From NCBI RefSeq assembly GCF_014697545.1, contig NZ_JACJSA010000017.1, forward strand, positions 111,866 to 175,865: a DNA stretch of 64,000 nucleotides. The letters are read 5' to 3'. The number at the start of each line of letters is the position of its first letter. Positions within the stretch are counted from its first letter, which is position 1. The DNA comes from Oscillatoria sp. FACHB-1407 (GTDB lineage Bacteria > Cyanobacteriota > Cyanobacteriia > Elainellales > Elainellaceae). The notes beneath the pieces were generated by a model that worked only from the letters and a program-made list of their open reading frames with translations, ran no database searches and was not told where the DNA came from. Shown piece after piece: positions 18,518 to 27,416 of this stretch. Made by a program: the position numbers and the translations under genes.

Positions 18518-19627
18518 TTAATCTTGTTCAAGCTTGAGTTTGCGGTCTGCCAACGCTTCGATGGCATAGAGCAAATCTGGTTGACTCCACCCTTTGAGAT
18601 GGGAAGCGATCGCACATCCCCCTGCGCCGACCCCTTCTTTGACATAACCCTGCTCATAGGCACGCAGTTGGGCATAACGCGAATTAGCAAAGCTCAGATT
18701 TGTGGCGATGAGAGGCGCATTCAGCAAGTTGGCTAAGCCAACCGTGTCTCCTGTCGGATCGTCTGCTACCCAGCGAGTTGTGCCCACGATGACTTGGTGT
18801 GAATCCCAGGAAAGATTCTGGGTTGTGGCGATCGCCTGTATCAGGGCGTAGACCGCCAGCATTTGGGTGCCTCCGGCTAACAAGACCCCGACTGTGCGAC
18901 TGGCAGCGATCGCCATACCTGCTACGACAATTTGCATGGGATCTCCCACGGCTGCAACGACCTTCAGTGGATCAGACGTTACGCCAGATTTTAAGAGAGG
19001 CGATCGCGCTAAACCTGACTGCACAATGTCCCATTTTTGAGCGTGGTTGCAACTGGGGTGACTGCTATTGACTTTGCCAGTTGCGTCCCAACCTAATCCA
19101 GTCAATAGGGCGAGTGCGGTCGTTGTACCGCCTACAACACATTCTCCCAAGATTAAATAACCCTGGGGCACCTGGCCTGCCAGTTTTTCACCCCACATCA
19201 AGCCCTGTTGCAGCAGGTGATGTACTATCTCCAAATCTAATGCATGTCCTTCGCTGACACATCGAGCGGGCATGCCCCCTAAATCAATCGTTGGCACGGT
19301 TGGAGCGTGTCTCAACCCTGCGTTGAAGATGTAGGTTGGCAGAGCATGTCCCTCAACCACTGCTCGTGAAATCAGCGTCGGGGATGCCCCAGCCATGAGC
19401 GGCGGTAAGGGATATTGGGGATGGGCTTGAGGACCGTTGTAGAGAAACTCAGCATCGGCGATCGCGGTAAATTGGCGATCGGTTGGAGTGGCTCCCGCTG
19501 CCGAAATTCCCGGAAGCAACCCTGTCTCGGTAAACCCCAGCACGCAGGCAAAAACCGCATCTTGTCCCTGAAATCGCTCAATCCAGGCTTGGCTTAAGTC
19601 AGGTTGGGTGTAGATTTTGGTGGTCAT
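18518..19627 (-). CDS. UPF0284 family protein (CobT-like)
   Basis: 369 aa, related to nicotinate-nucleotide:dimethylbenzimidazole phosphoribosyltransferase (CobT), which activates the lower ligand in cobalamin assembly. Conserved glycine-rich blocks are VVAAVGDPMQIVVAGMA, GVLLAGGTQMLA and VGAGGCAIA. UPF0284 is regarded as an alternative CobT in archaea and cyanobacteria; most cyanobacteria make pseudocobalamin, so the true substrate is uncertain. Cytoplasmic. A radical SAM protein with a probable B12-binding domain at 53341 is one possible B12 user. Confidence 0.85.
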   Translation of the reverse strand: MTTKIYTQPDLSQAWIERFQGQDAVFACVLGFTETGLLPGISAAGATPTDRQFTAIADAEFLYNGPQAHPQYPLPPLMAGASPTLISRAVVEGHALPTYIFNAGLRHAPTVPTIDLGGMPARCVSEGHALDLEIVHHLLQQGLMWGEKLAGQVPQGYLILGECVVGGTTTALALLTGLGWDATGKVNSSHPSCNHAQKWDIVQSGLARSPLLKSGVTSDPLKVVAAVGDPMQIVVAGMAIAASRTVGVLLAGGTQMLAVYALIQAIATTQNLSWDSHQVIVGTTRWVADDPTGDTVGLANLLNAPLIATNLSFANSRYAQLRAYEQGYVKEGVGAGGCAIASHLKGWSQPDLLYAIEALADRKLKLEQD

Positions 19628-19858
19628 TAGTCAATGGTCAATGGTCAATTGTGAATCGTGCTGGGTGCTGAGTTGATGGTCAATGGTTGATGGCTGATGG
19701 TCAATGGGCAATGGTGAATAGTGCTGAGTTGATGGTCAATGGTCAATGGTTGATGGTCAATGGTCAATGGTTGATGGTCAATGGTCAATGGTTGATGGTT
19801 GATAGTCAATGGTTGATGGTCAATGGTTGATGGTTGATGGTCAATAGTTGATGGTCAA
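19628..19858. repeat. Heptamer tandem array (TGGTCAA / TGGTTGA)
   Basis: Blocks of the heptamers TGGTCAA and TGGTTGA alternate for about 230 bases directly upstream of the UPF0284 start. The unit differs from the GGATGAA array at 13638 but recurs in shorter form at 7570-7600 and 32634-32718. Confidence 0.88.
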
Positions 19859-19991
19859 TTTTGTACAGACGCGATAAATCGCGCCTCTTCCCTCTTATCC
19901 TTCAGCCTTTATCGTTTATCCTTTTTCTTTCTTCCCTCTTCCCTTCTTATCCTTCAGCCTTTATCCTTCAGCCTTTTTCTTTCTTCCCTCT
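19859..19991. repeat. Single copy of the CAGACGCGATAAATCG repeat plus heptamers
   Basis: It begins with ACAGACGCGATAAATCGCGCC and continues with TTATCCTTCAGCC-type heptamers. The same composite unit is present five times in tandem at 27020-27415. Confidence 0.75.
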
Positions 19992-20810
19992 TCACTCTTC
20001 CTCTAACAACACCTGCACCCACTCTGGCGGGTCGGGAATGGGGTTGCCTACTCGCTCTAGCAACAGCCATGACGCAAGATGCACGGTGAAGAGGTAGACA
20101 AAATCACTGAATAGGACAATCCCAATCGTGACAGCTTGAACTAAGGGCAGGTTGACCTGTCCCAAAACACCGATATCCAACAGGTTCCAATCTACTAAAC
20201 GAGTGAGTGCCCATCGCACTAAATCTGAGATGCGATTGGTCAGGTAAGCCCACAGATCTTCGTTCAGGAAAATCGAGAGTAACCAGACTCGAAAGAAGAA
20301 GCCAAACGTCGAGATTAACGTACCTACGCTAATGGAAAACAGCCAGGAACTGCGACGACGCCACATGGCTCCTAGCTGCACCCCCAGCAATCCGTAGGGG
20401 ATGATGAATAACAGGCTGAGATAGGGTCCCATCAGCACCGAGAGCAGTAAGCCCGTCACCAAAGCTGACATCCAGGCAGCACGCGGTCCCCAACGCAAGT
20501 ACACCAGGGCGATCGGGGCTGGAAAGAAGATTCTCATCCAGGGAACCAGACTCAGGTAATAGCTGGCGAGCCAAAGCAATCCGGCAGTGCTAGCCAGAAA
20601 CGCTGTCTCCACCATGACCAGGGCTGGGCTGGTGACCTTTACTCCCGCACCATTGCGTTTGGTGCGACTGCCCCGATTTTGGTGGGGATGAACCTCTGTT
20701 GCCTCCAATTCATCCCACAATGCCTGTTCGTCTGCGGCGTCAGGTTGTGGCTCCGATGCCGCCGGAGGTTGAATTGGGTCATCTGGATAATTGGGAGGGG
20801 AAGCACTCAT
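19992..20810 (-). CDS. DUF2232 integral membrane protein
   Basis: 272 aa. About 80 N-terminal residues are acidic and polar (PPAASEPQPDAADEQALWDE), followed by six or more hydrophobic segments from about residue 68 (MVETAFLASTAGLLWLASYY, VTGLLLSVLMGPYLSLLFII and so on). The pattern fits DUF2232, a membrane family common in cyanobacteria whose function is unknown. It is divergent from the Anbu gene. Confidence 0.82.
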   Translation of the reverse strand: MSASPPNYPDDPIQPPAASEPQPDAADEQALWDELEATEVHPHQNRGSRTKRNGAGVKVTSPALVMVETAFLASTAGLLWLASYYLSLVPWMRIFFPAPIALVYLRWGPRAAWMSALVTGLLLSVLMGPYLSLLFIIPYGLLGVQLGAMWRRRSSWLFSISVGTLISTFGFFFRVWLLSIFLNEDLWAYLTNRISDLVRWALTRLVDWNLLDIGVLGQVNLPLVQAVTIGIVLFSDFVYLFTVHLASWLLLERVGNPIPDPPEWVQVLLEEE

Positions 20811-21064
20811 GCAACAGTGGCAACGCTCATCACAGACAGGGCTAATCTACTCTAACGCTAGATGGGGCGATTACCCCATGGGGAAGTGCTTTGCATCGCA
20901 ATTTTGGAAACGGAACGTGAAGCAGATTATTGAGCAACTCGGTCGTGCGATCGCCCCACTTGTGGATAAAAAGTCTTGCCCAAAGGAATATGTGGGAGTT
21001 CACCTCTGCCACCGTACAATTCGGAGATACTGAATTTTCTATATTAAATTCTTCCCTGCGCCCC

Positions 21065-21832
21065 ATGACCTACTGCCTCGGCATCATTACTCAATATGGA
21101 CTCGTGATTGCGGCTGACTCTCGCACCAATGCCGGAGTAGATTATATTTCGACCTATCAAAAGCTGTTTGATTTTTCAAAATCGGGCGATCGCATTATTT
21201 TGATTAGCACTTCGGGCAACCTCTCCATTACCCAGGCGATGTTGAATGCGCTGCGCTATGACTTGAGACAAAATGAAGCGGAGAATCTTTACACCTTTAC
21301 CCGGTTTTACGACATCGCTCGTTATGTCGGCAGCAAAATTCGGCAAATTCAAGAGCAAGACCGTCCCTGGCTAGAGCGGGAGGGCATTGACTACAGTTGT
21401 AACTGCATTGTGGGTGGACAGGTCAAAGGCGAAGACCCCGAACTCTATCTGGTCTACAGTCAGGGCAACTGCATTCAAGCCATGCCCGAAACCCCATTTC
21501 TGCAAATTGGCGAAACCAAGTATGGCAAACCCATTCTCGATCGCACCCTAACCTTTGAAACGTCGCTTGAAGATGCGGCAAAGTGCGCCATTCTCTCGAT
21601 CGACTCCACCATGAAGTCCAACATTTCAGTGGGTCCGCCGATCAATCTGGTGATGTATGAGGCGCACAGTTTCACGATCAAACATCAGTTGCGGCTGCGA
21701 ATTGGTGACCCTTACCTAGCGGAGATTCGCAAAGTTTGGGAGAAGTGCCTGAAACATGCGTTTGATGAAATGCCTAATTTGAATTGGGCACACATTCAAG
21801 ACCCAGGCATCGACGATATTTTCACCGATTAA
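21065..21832 (+). CDS. anbu: Proteasome-like peptidase Anbu
   Basis: 255-aa Ntn-hydrolase related to HslV and 20S proteasome beta subunits. I start at the ATG at 21065 because removal of the Met exposes threonine (MTYCLGI), the expected N-terminal nucleophile. Counting from that Thr, D17 and K32 lie near the usual Asp17/Lys33 positions (VIAADSRTNAG, TYQKLFDF). The open frame continues up to 20930 but would bury the Thr. Known Anbu proteins form open helical or ring assemblies in the cytoplasm; their substrates are unsettled. Its usual neighbours are found 3-8 kb downstream on the other strand. Confidence 0.9.
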   Translation: MTYCLGIITQYGLVIAADSRTNAGVDYISTYQKLFDFSKSGDRIILISTSGNLSITQAMLNALRYDLRQNEAENLYTFTRFYDIARYVGSKIRQIQEQDRPWLEREGIDYSCNCIVGGQVKGEDPELYLVYSQGNCIQAMPETPFLQIGETKYGKPILDRTLTFETSLEDAAKCAILSIDSTMKSNISVGPPINLVMYEAHSFTIKHQLRLRIGDPYLAEIRKVWEKCLKHAFDEMPNLNWAHIQDPGIDDIFTD

Positions 21833-21974
21833 CTAGAAGTGAACCTCTGACCACAACTCAGGCGACTCAAGGTAAGGGTTCATGCCGGGAAACTTTGGTT
21901 TCATTGCAACAGCAAGTGAGATGGAATGTTGCTCTCGATGTAACGCTTTAGGGACTTGGGATAGTGCGATCGCC

Positions 21975-22259
21975 CTATCGTTGGGTCACTTCGCCCAGTG
22001 CTTCCTGGATGACTTCATTACTCACACCTCGACGCTTTAAGCTGTCAATCAGGGCAGAAACTGTATCTCCTTCTAAACGTTCTAAATCAGCCCGAAGTCC
22101 TTGCCCAATATAAGCACGCACAAGGGGTTGATAGCCCGAAAATCCAAGCAATGGGGCAACTCGTTTCAAATCTTCAATCACATCTTCGGGAATCCGAATG
22201 GTGATCGTCGTCATCGGTCGATTTCGATCTAACCGCTTTTTTAATGCTTCAGCTTTCAT
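21975..22259 (-). CDS. Ribbon-helix-helix (CopG-type) protein, orphan antitoxin-like
   Basis: 94 aa. Residues about 16-45 (MTTITIRIPEDVIEDLKRVA) read as the beta strand and first helix of an RHH DNA-binding fold; M16 is an alternative start. The length and the sequence resemble antitoxins of small toxin-antitoxin modules. No toxin gene is adjacent; the next minus-strand gene upstream at 22416 does not look like a known toxin. Direct repeats in its promoter could be its own operator. Confidence 0.75.
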   Translation of the reverse strand: MKAEALKKRLDRNRPMTTITIRIPEDVIEDLKRVAPLLGFSGYQPLVRAYIGQGLRADLERLEGDTVSALIDSLKRRGVSNEVIQEALGEVTQR

Positions 22260-22311
22260 ACCAGGCGAAGGTAATGCTGTTGAGTACGAAATACACGTCC
22301 ATACTTCGCAG

Positions 22312-22347
22312 TGTCAATAGAATGTATTAATGTATTTACGTTGTCAA
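22312..22347 (-). promoter_or_regulatory. Promoter region of the RHH gene with direct repeats
   Basis: On the minus strand two TTGACA boxes are present (22342-22347 and 22312-22317). The second is followed about 16 bases later by TGTATT. Between them lie adjacent 8-base repeats, ATGTATTA (22322-22329) and ATGTATTT (22330-22337) on the plus strand. RHH proteins often bind such short tandem repeats, so autoregulation is plausible. Confidence 0.4.
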
Positions 22348-22415
22348 TACTTTATCTTGTTTTTCAACCCAAATAGGAGTGCGATCGCCCCACCAGTAAA
22401 TGATTTCGATAAGAT

Positions 22416-22850
22416 TCAATTAAGTAAATCAATTCTTTCACAGATAAACCGAATCGTGTCTCCTACATTGATATCTCCAGGCAGTGGGGCACTGAGTTCT
22501 AAAAGGATTAACCCCACACTCACAATTCCCTTTTCAAAATCCATTACTTGCCCACAGATTTCATATTTGAGGGTTGAATTGATTCTATTAAAATTAAGAG
22601 AACTTGAAGCTATTTTTTCAATTCCCTTAGTTTCAAATGCTAATAAAGGTTGTTTAACTAGATCGGCGATCGTCTTATTACAAGGTTGACAAAAAGCTAC
22701 ACATTTATAATTACCATCTGTTATTGTGACAAGAGCTTCCTTAGCATCGTTTGAAAGATACTCAATCTCTTTAATAGTTGCACCATTTAATAACATTTTA
22801 AGCTTGAATACATTGGATATTTTTATAGAATTAAGTACGCTATTGTTCAC
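22416..22850 (-). CDS. Hypothetical protein (144 aa)
   Basis: AT-rich gene with a GTG start at 22850; an ATG at codon 19 is the alternative. The C-terminal half (LILLELSAPLPGDINVGDTI) may be a small beta domain. Two cysteines form CQPC near residue 55. No signal peptide or TM helix. I do not recognise a family. The AT-rich codon use, like that of the ankyrin gene, suggests acquired DNA. Confidence 0.6.
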   Translation of the reverse strand: MNNSVLNSIKISNVFKLKMLLNGATIKEIEYLSNDAKEALVTITDGNYKCVAFCQPCNKTIADLVKQPLLAFETKGIEKIASSSLNFNRINSTLKYEICGQVMDFEKGIVSVGLILLELSAPLPGDINVGDTIRFICERIDLLN

Positions 22851-22889
22851 TGGAAATGCTCAAAGAGATGGCGATCCCACATCTTAGCC

Positions 22890-23102
22890 CTATAAAAATT
22901 CGCGGGCTTTTTCTAAATGAGTAATGTGATGAATAGTTCCTGCTGATGTGCCTCTACCTTGCCGGATGGCATCAAATTTCCTTTTAACATAGACGTAGTG
23001 CTGATCAAGCTCACGATACTTATTTAAAAAATCACGATCAATATCAATCCAAACATCCTCATTAATCCCATATTGGTAATAATCTTTTAAGGGATAAGAC
23101 GC
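22890..23102 (-). pseudogene. Truncated ORF without start codon
   Basis: A 70-codon frame ends at the TAG at 22890. An in-frame TAA lies directly upstream at 23103, and there is no ATG, GTG or TTG at a sensible position. The peptide looks genuinely protein-like (YYQYGINEDVWIDIDRDFL, then GTIHHITHLEKAREFL at the end) rather than random. The HHITH ending recalls HNH-type nuclease toxins, but that is a guess. It is probably the 3' remnant of a gene whose 5' part was lost. Confidence 0.45.
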
Positions 23103-23149
23103 TTAATATTTCACTTTTATCAATTACAAGCAACTTGTTGAGCAACATA

Positions 23150-24229
23150 TTAATTTGCAAATATTTCTGCCCACCAATACATTCGGCTATTTACGCCGTA
23201 ATACTTTAATAAATCCCTCATTTCTGAAGATTCTGCATAGAACAATGGTGTCCACCCAAAAACACCATATCTGGCATTAACATTTGCACCATTTCTAATT
23301 AATAATTCAACAATTTCTATCTGATTATTAAGAGTCGCTCGATGTATTGGCGGCAATGCTGATTTACCTCCTTCATTAATATTTGCCCCATAATTAATCA
23401 GTAATTCAGCAACATTATGATGCCCATTTTCCGCCGCCATACATAATGGAGTTCCCCCATTACTATCTGCATTTACATCAGCACCCTTCTCTACCAAAAG
23501 CTCTACTAAATCAACATGTCCTCTACATGCGGCATAATGCAAAGAAGTCTGAAAATCTTTGGCTTTAGCATCAATTCTCGCTCCTGATTGAATTAATAAA
23601 TCTGCTATATCTTTGTGTCCAGCAGTGGCAGCAGCCATCAGTGGAGTGATTTCAGGGGACTGAGTTTTGGCGTTAACATCAGCTCCTGCATCAATCAACA
23701 ATTGAGCGATATTAGGATAGTCTCCCAGCATAGAAAGCAGATGTAACAAAAACATCTCTGCTCGCTCTAAATAAAGACTCCCACCTTGATGTAGATATTC
23801 TTCAAAGTAATCCTGCTTTCCCAATAATGCAGCAGCAGAAAGCTCCATTAATGCACCATGAGCGAGTAGGAATTGGGTCATTCTAATTGAGCCTCTCATC
23901 GCTGCCATGTTTAAAAGTGATTCACCATATTTATCCTTTTGATGAACATCTGCTCCTGCTTCAACAAGGAATCTTGTAATATCTTCATGACCTTTTAGAA
24001 TTGCCCAATGCAGAGGTGTTTTTCCATGCATATCCAGTTGATTCAGGTCAACTTTTTCCTTTAAATATGCTCTAACTTGCTCAATGTTTCCCTCTGATGC
24101 AGCTACCCATAGACTTGGAGGAGCGGAGGCAACTAGTAAGGATAATTTAGTTGTAATCGTTTTGACAATTGAGTTGGCAATCGGAATGATAATCAGAATT
24201 CCTATGGCTATCCAGAATTCAGTTTTCAT
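23150..24229 (-). CDS. Membrane-anchored ankyrin-repeat protein
   Basis: 359 aa. A hydrophobic N-terminal helix (residues about 5-23, FWIAIGILIIIPIANSIV) looks like a signal anchor. Then come about nine ankyrin repeats with the usual G(K/R)TPLHWA and L(L/I)EAGADVN(A/Q) consensus, from about residue 50 to 345. The repeats mediate protein-protein contacts; the partner is unknown. The gene is AT-rich compared with its surroundings and is surrounded by toxin-antitoxin-like genes, so it is probably part of an accessory insert. Confidence 0.88.
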   Translation of the reverse strand: MKTEFWIAIGILIIIPIANSIVKTITTKLSLLVASAPPSLWVAASEGNIEQVRAYLKEKVDLNQLDMHGKTPLHWAILKGHEDITRFLVEAGADVHQKDKYGESLLNMAAMRGSIRMTQFLLAHGALMELSAAALLGKQDYFEEYLHQGGSLYLERAEMFLLHLLSMLGDYPNIAQLLIDAGADVNAKTQSPEITPLMAAATAGHKDIADLLIQSGARIDAKAKDFQTSLHYAACRGHVDLVELLVEKGADVNADSNGGTPLCMAAENGHHNVAELLINYGANINEGGKSALPPIHRATLNNQIEIVELLIRNGANVNARYGVFGWTPLFYAESSEMRDLLKYYGVNSRMYWWAEIFAN

Positions 24230-24353
24230 AATAGAGGTTTAGGTGGCTAAATCCTGTTATGAATCCAACGTAGCTCAAGAAAATAGCGATCGCCTGAATC
24301 TAACTGTGTATTAAGCTAAGATACCAGTGTACTTAAGCTGGAAAAGCCTATCC

Positions 24354-24683
24354 ATGAACCTTCTTCTAGAGCGTGAGGCACCGCCCCTACGTGAGGATGA
24401 AACAGGAGCAATCCGAGTTGGGGAAACAAGGGTTTTACTGGAGACTGTCATCCGAGCGTTTCAAGATGGTGCATCTCCTGAATCCATCGTTCATCGCTAC
24501 TCAACCTTATCGTTGTCTGATGTCTATAACACAATCGGTTACTACCTTCGACATCAGGCAAATGTAGAAGAGTATCTACGTCAGAGAGAACAATTGGCGG
24601 ATACTGTACGACGAAGATTATCTAGCATTCAGCCTGATTTGAGTCTCATTCGCACTCGTTTATTAAACCAACAAAATCCATAA
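24354..24683 (+). CDS. DUF433 antitoxin-like protein
   Basis: 109 aa from the ATG at 24354 (MNLLLEREAPPLRED); the frame is open to 24327. It contains the DUF433 pattern (IRVGETRVLLETVIRAFQDG, then SPESIVHRYSTLSLSDVYNT), a winged-helix-like fold of antitoxins that pair with PIN-like toxins. It ends 8 bases before the DUF5615 gene, the standard antitoxin-first arrangement. The TTAAGCT direct repeat upstream (about 24311-24339) could be its operator. Confidence 0.85.
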   Translation: MNLLLEREAPPLREDETGAIRVGETRVLLETVIRAFQDGASPESIVHRYSTLSLSDVYNTIGYYLRHQANVEEYLRQREQLADTVRRRLSSIQPDLSLIRTRLLNQQNP

Positions 24684-24691
24684 GCCTGGAT

Positions 24692-25042
24692 ATGTTGAGT
24701 TTTTTGAGTGATGAAAACTTTAACGGTGATATTGTTCGAGGGCTGTTTCTGCGTCAGCCCGATCTTGATTTGCTCCGAGTTCAAGATGTCGGTTTACGAG
24801 AAGTAGATGATCCCGCAATTTTGATGTGGGCAGCCAGTAACGATCGCATTCTTATTACACATGATCGGGCAACAATGCCAAACTTTGCCTATGACCGCTT
24901 AGTTCGAGGAGAGCCGATGGCAGGGTTATTTGTGGTGGATGACCGAATGCCCATTCGTCAGGCAATCGATGAGTTGTTGCTGCTGGTCAATGAGAGTGAA
25001 CTAGCAGAATGGCAGGGAATTGTTTTGTACTTACCACTCTGA
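24692..25042 (+). CDS. DUF5615 PIN-like toxin
   Basis: 116 aa. The pattern SDENFNGDIVRGL (D7, E8, N9) at the N-terminus and ILITHDRATMPNFA (D63) in the middle give the acidic cluster of PIN-like ribonucleases (DUF5615). Predicted to cleave RNA and to be neutralised by the DUF433 protein encoded just upstream. Full length and intact, so the module may be active. Confidence 0.87.
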   Translation: MLSFLSDENFNGDIVRGLFLRQPDLDLLRVQDVGLREVDDPAILMWAASNDRILITHDRATMPNFAYDRLVRGEPMAGLFVVDDRMPIRQAIDELLLLVNESELAEWQGIVLYLPL

Positions 25043-25116
25043 ATCTTAAGATGTTGAGAGTTGAGATTTCCGACTTTTTGAATAAGCTGGAGATCATCAG
25101 GTATTGCTATTTTGCT

Positions 25117-25980
25117 TTAGTCTAATCGCTTCAAGGTCAAGTGATAGCTCAACTCCGATCGCACACTGCCCCGCACGGCTCCCGTCACCGGAGCGGCATA
25201 GCTTGGAATCGCACTCGCCGCCAACGCAATATGGCGATCGCTCACGGCTAGCCCATGCGTCGGGTCATAGCCCCGCCAACCTGCTCCCGGTAGGTAAACT
25301 TCTGCCCAGGCGTGCAGGTGAAACTCCGTAGTGTCAGAGTCGCCTTCCTGATAGCCACTGACAAACCGTGCGGCTAGCCCGATCGCCCGACACACTTCCA
25401 TAAACAGCACCGTCACATCTCGACATGATCCGACTTTTTGGCTCCAGGTGATGCCGGGGGATAGGGGTTCTCCGGTTTCTCGGATGGTATACTCGCAAGT
25501 CTGGTAGATGCGCTGATTCAGTTCTGACAGAAACGAGATGACATTGCCTCCGGTCTGGTGGTGAATCTCTTGAGCGAGTTGCAGGGCGATCGGGTCGATC
25601 GCCTGTCCCAGTGCCAGTTGTCCGGTGAGATAGGGTTGCAGTTGTTGGGCTAATGAGGTGGGATAGTCAAACGGCAATTGCGTTGCCCACGGTTCCAGCA
25701 GGTAGATGAAGGGATTGTCGCGATGGGTTTCGACGTCAGAGGTGAGAGCGATCGCCAGATGATCGGTTTCTAGCTCTGGAGCAAACCAAATTTTGAGAAT
25801 CGAGTTGCCGTCTAGATCAACGTTTTCGGTGATTTGCAGGGGGTCAGGTTTCACCTCCACTGAGAAGTGCCTGAGGGACTGAGTTACATCACAACGGGGA
25901 CGCAACCGCACCACATGAGGCAGCAGGCTAACAGGGCGATCGTAGGTGTAGGTCGTGGTATGGACGATGGAGTATCTCAA
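25117..25980 (-). CDS. Transglutaminase-like protein of the Anbu locus
   Basis: 287 aa from a TTG at 25980 (LRYSIVHTTTYTYD), 10 bases after the alpha-E stop. The frame is open to 26112 but that would overlap the alpha-E gene by 122 bases. The papain-like triad is visible: C186 in VGSCRD, H223 in HLHAWAE and D239 in GYDPTHG, preceded by an N-terminal beta domain of the Bact_transglu_N type. Such proteins are thought to act as peptidases or amide-forming enzymes. No signal peptide, so cytoplasmic. It is one of the four genes that usually accompany Anbu. Confidence 0.88.
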   Translation of the reverse strand: MRYSIVHTTTYTYDRPVSLLPHVVRLRPRCDVTQSLRHFSVEVKPDPLQITENVDLDGNSILKIWFAPELETDHLAIALTSDVETHRDNPFIYLLEPWATQLPFDYPTSLAQQLQPYLTGQLALGQAIDPIALQLAQEIHHQTGGNVISFLSELNQRIYQTCEYTIRETGEPLSPGITWSQKVGSCRDVTVLFMEVCRAIGLAARFVSGYQEGDSDTTEFHLHAWAEVYLPGAGWRGYDPTHGLAVSDRHIALAASAIPSYAAPVTGAVRGSVRSELSYHLTLKRLD

Positions 25981-25990
25981 GCGTGGTATC

Positions 25991-26947
25991 TCAAGCCGAG
26001 TGCAAGGGTTGTAGGGCAAAGAACGTTTCAAAAATATCATTGCCGACGGTGTTGACACGGCTCTGCAAATCGTCCAGAAATTCGTGTAGCCCTCGTTCGG
26101 TAATCTCATCAATCGTCAGGTAATCCAGTTCCGATCGCAACCGTCCCAGGGTGCGTTCTGGGGGTGTGCGCCAGGTGCCTGCGGTGTTGCCTGTGATGCA
26201 ATGGAGCGATCGCTCTGCCTCCATCAAACAACACTGAATCGATCGGGGAAACTCCCGATTGAGAATCAAGAACTCCGCCACGCTAGAGGGGGTGATGCGG
26301 TGTTGGCACTTGCGATACATCTCATAACTACTCGCCGATCGCAGCAGCGCAATCCACTGCAATTCATCCAGCGCACCCCCCACATCCTTGATGGAGGGCA
26401 ACAGGATGAAGTACTTCACGTCGAGAATGCGAGCCGTCTTATCGGCGCGTTCCAACATTCTGCCGATTTGCCCAAAATGCCATCCCTCGTTGTGCGACAT
26501 GGTGGCATCCATCACTCCAGCAAACAGGTGACTTGCCATTTTGACTTCCGTGAAGAAGCCTGACAACTCCGATAGACTGTGCTTTTGAGGGGCATCCTGC
26601 ACCATGAAGTAGAAGGCGTTGACCTGTTCCCACATTTCTGAAGAGATAACTTCTCGCACCGTCCGAGCATTCTCCCGTGCGGCTTGCACACAGGAAATGA
26701 TCGAGTTGGGATAGCTGCGATCGAACGTGAGAAATTGAATCACATTCTCAGCCGTTAACTCACCATACCGCTCTTGAAACAGGGCTAAATCTCCGGTCGT
26801 TAAGATCAGCGGTTCCCACTGTTCGCCGAACCCAGCAGGAGAATCCAGCAGTAAGTTGAGGTTGACATCCACGAACCGAGCGACATTCTCAGCCCGTTCT
26901 ACATAACGAGTCAACCAATAAATGGAATCAGCAACACGACTTAGCAT
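25991..26947 (-). CDS. Alpha-E domain protein (COG2307)
   Basis: 318 aa, almost entirely helical. The N-terminus MLSRVADSIYWLTRYVERAE is the hallmark of the alpha-E family. No enzymatic motif is known for it; it is thought to be a helical partner of the ATP-grasp and transglutaminase proteins. Its 3' end nearly abuts the transglutaminase start, so the two are translated together. A 469-base gap of repeats separates it from the ATP-grasp gene upstream. Confidence 0.93.
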   Translation of the reverse strand: MLSRVADSIYWLTRYVERAENVARFVDVNLNLLLDSPAGFGEQWEPLILTTGDLALFQERYGELTAENVIQFLTFDRSYPNSIISCVQAARENARTVREVISSEMWEQVNAFYFMVQDAPQKHSLSELSGFFTEVKMASHLFAGVMDATMSHNEGWHFGQIGRMLERADKTARILDVKYFILLPSIKDVGGALDELQWIALLRSASSYEMYRKCQHRITPSSVAEFLILNREFPRSIQCCLMEAERSLHCITGNTAGTWRTPPERTLGRLRSELDYLTIDEITERGLHEFLDDLQSRVNTVGNDIFETFFALQPLHSA

Positions 26948-26970
26948 TTACCCTCTACCCTTTTTCTCAT

Positions 26971-27002
26971 GGTGCGTTACGCTGCGCGAACGCCACCCTA
27001 CA
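26971..27002. repeat. Dispersed palindromic repeat (GGTGCGTTACGCTG...CCACCCTAC)
   Basis: It starts GGTGCGTTACGCTGCGC and ends GCCACCCTACA. The same unit occurs at 32797-32828 (GGTGCGTTACGCTGTCG to CAGCACCCTAC). The ends are complementary, so it forms a hairpin. Confidence 0.6.
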
Positions 27003-27019
27003 CAATCAATATTTTCTTG

Positions 27020-27415
27020 CAGACACGATAAATCGCTTCTCTCCGTTCTTTTTATCCTTCATCCTTCATCGTTTATCCTTCTTCTCTCTTTCCTTACAGA
27101 CGCGATAAATCACTTCTCTCCGTTCTTTTTATCCTTCATCCTTCATCGTTTATCCTTCTTCTCTCTTCCCTTACAGACGCGATAAATCGTGCCTCTCCGC
27201 TCTTTTTATCCTTTATCGTCAATCTTTTTGTCTTCTTCTCTCTTCTGGTTTTACAGACGCGATAAATCGCGCCTCTCCGTTCTTTTTATCCTTCATCCTT
27301 TATCGTTATCTTTTTTTCTTCTTCCCTTACAGACTCGATAAATCGCGCCTCTCCGTTCTTTTTATCCTTCATCTTTTATCGTTTATCCTTCTTCTCTCTT
27401 CTTGTTTCTCTTTCC
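27020..27415. repeat. Five tandem copies of a 76-80 base composite repeat
   Basis: Units begin CAGAC(A/G/T)CGATAAATCG at 27020, 27097, 27174, 27254 and 27330. Each continues with a CTCTCCGTTCTTTTTATCC block and then TTCATCC/TTTATCC heptamers. They fill the gap between the ATP-grasp gene and the alpha-E gene. A single copy of the unit is at 19859. The unit core GCGATAAATCGC is palindromic. Confidence 0.85.
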
Positions 27416-27416
27416 C

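Noticed and set aside
19861..20097. Open frame with LQPLSFILFLSS
   Set aside because: It reads the repeat segment and the 3' end of the DUF2232 gene.
20930..21064. N-terminal extension of Anbu
   Set aside because: It would bury the N-terminal threonine needed for catalysis.
26922..27185. Open frame with FILHPSSFILLL
   Set aside because: It reads the tandem repeat array and overlaps the alpha-E start.
27020..27415. CRISPR array
   Set aside because: Units run 76-80 bases without unique spacers; the whole unit is repeated.
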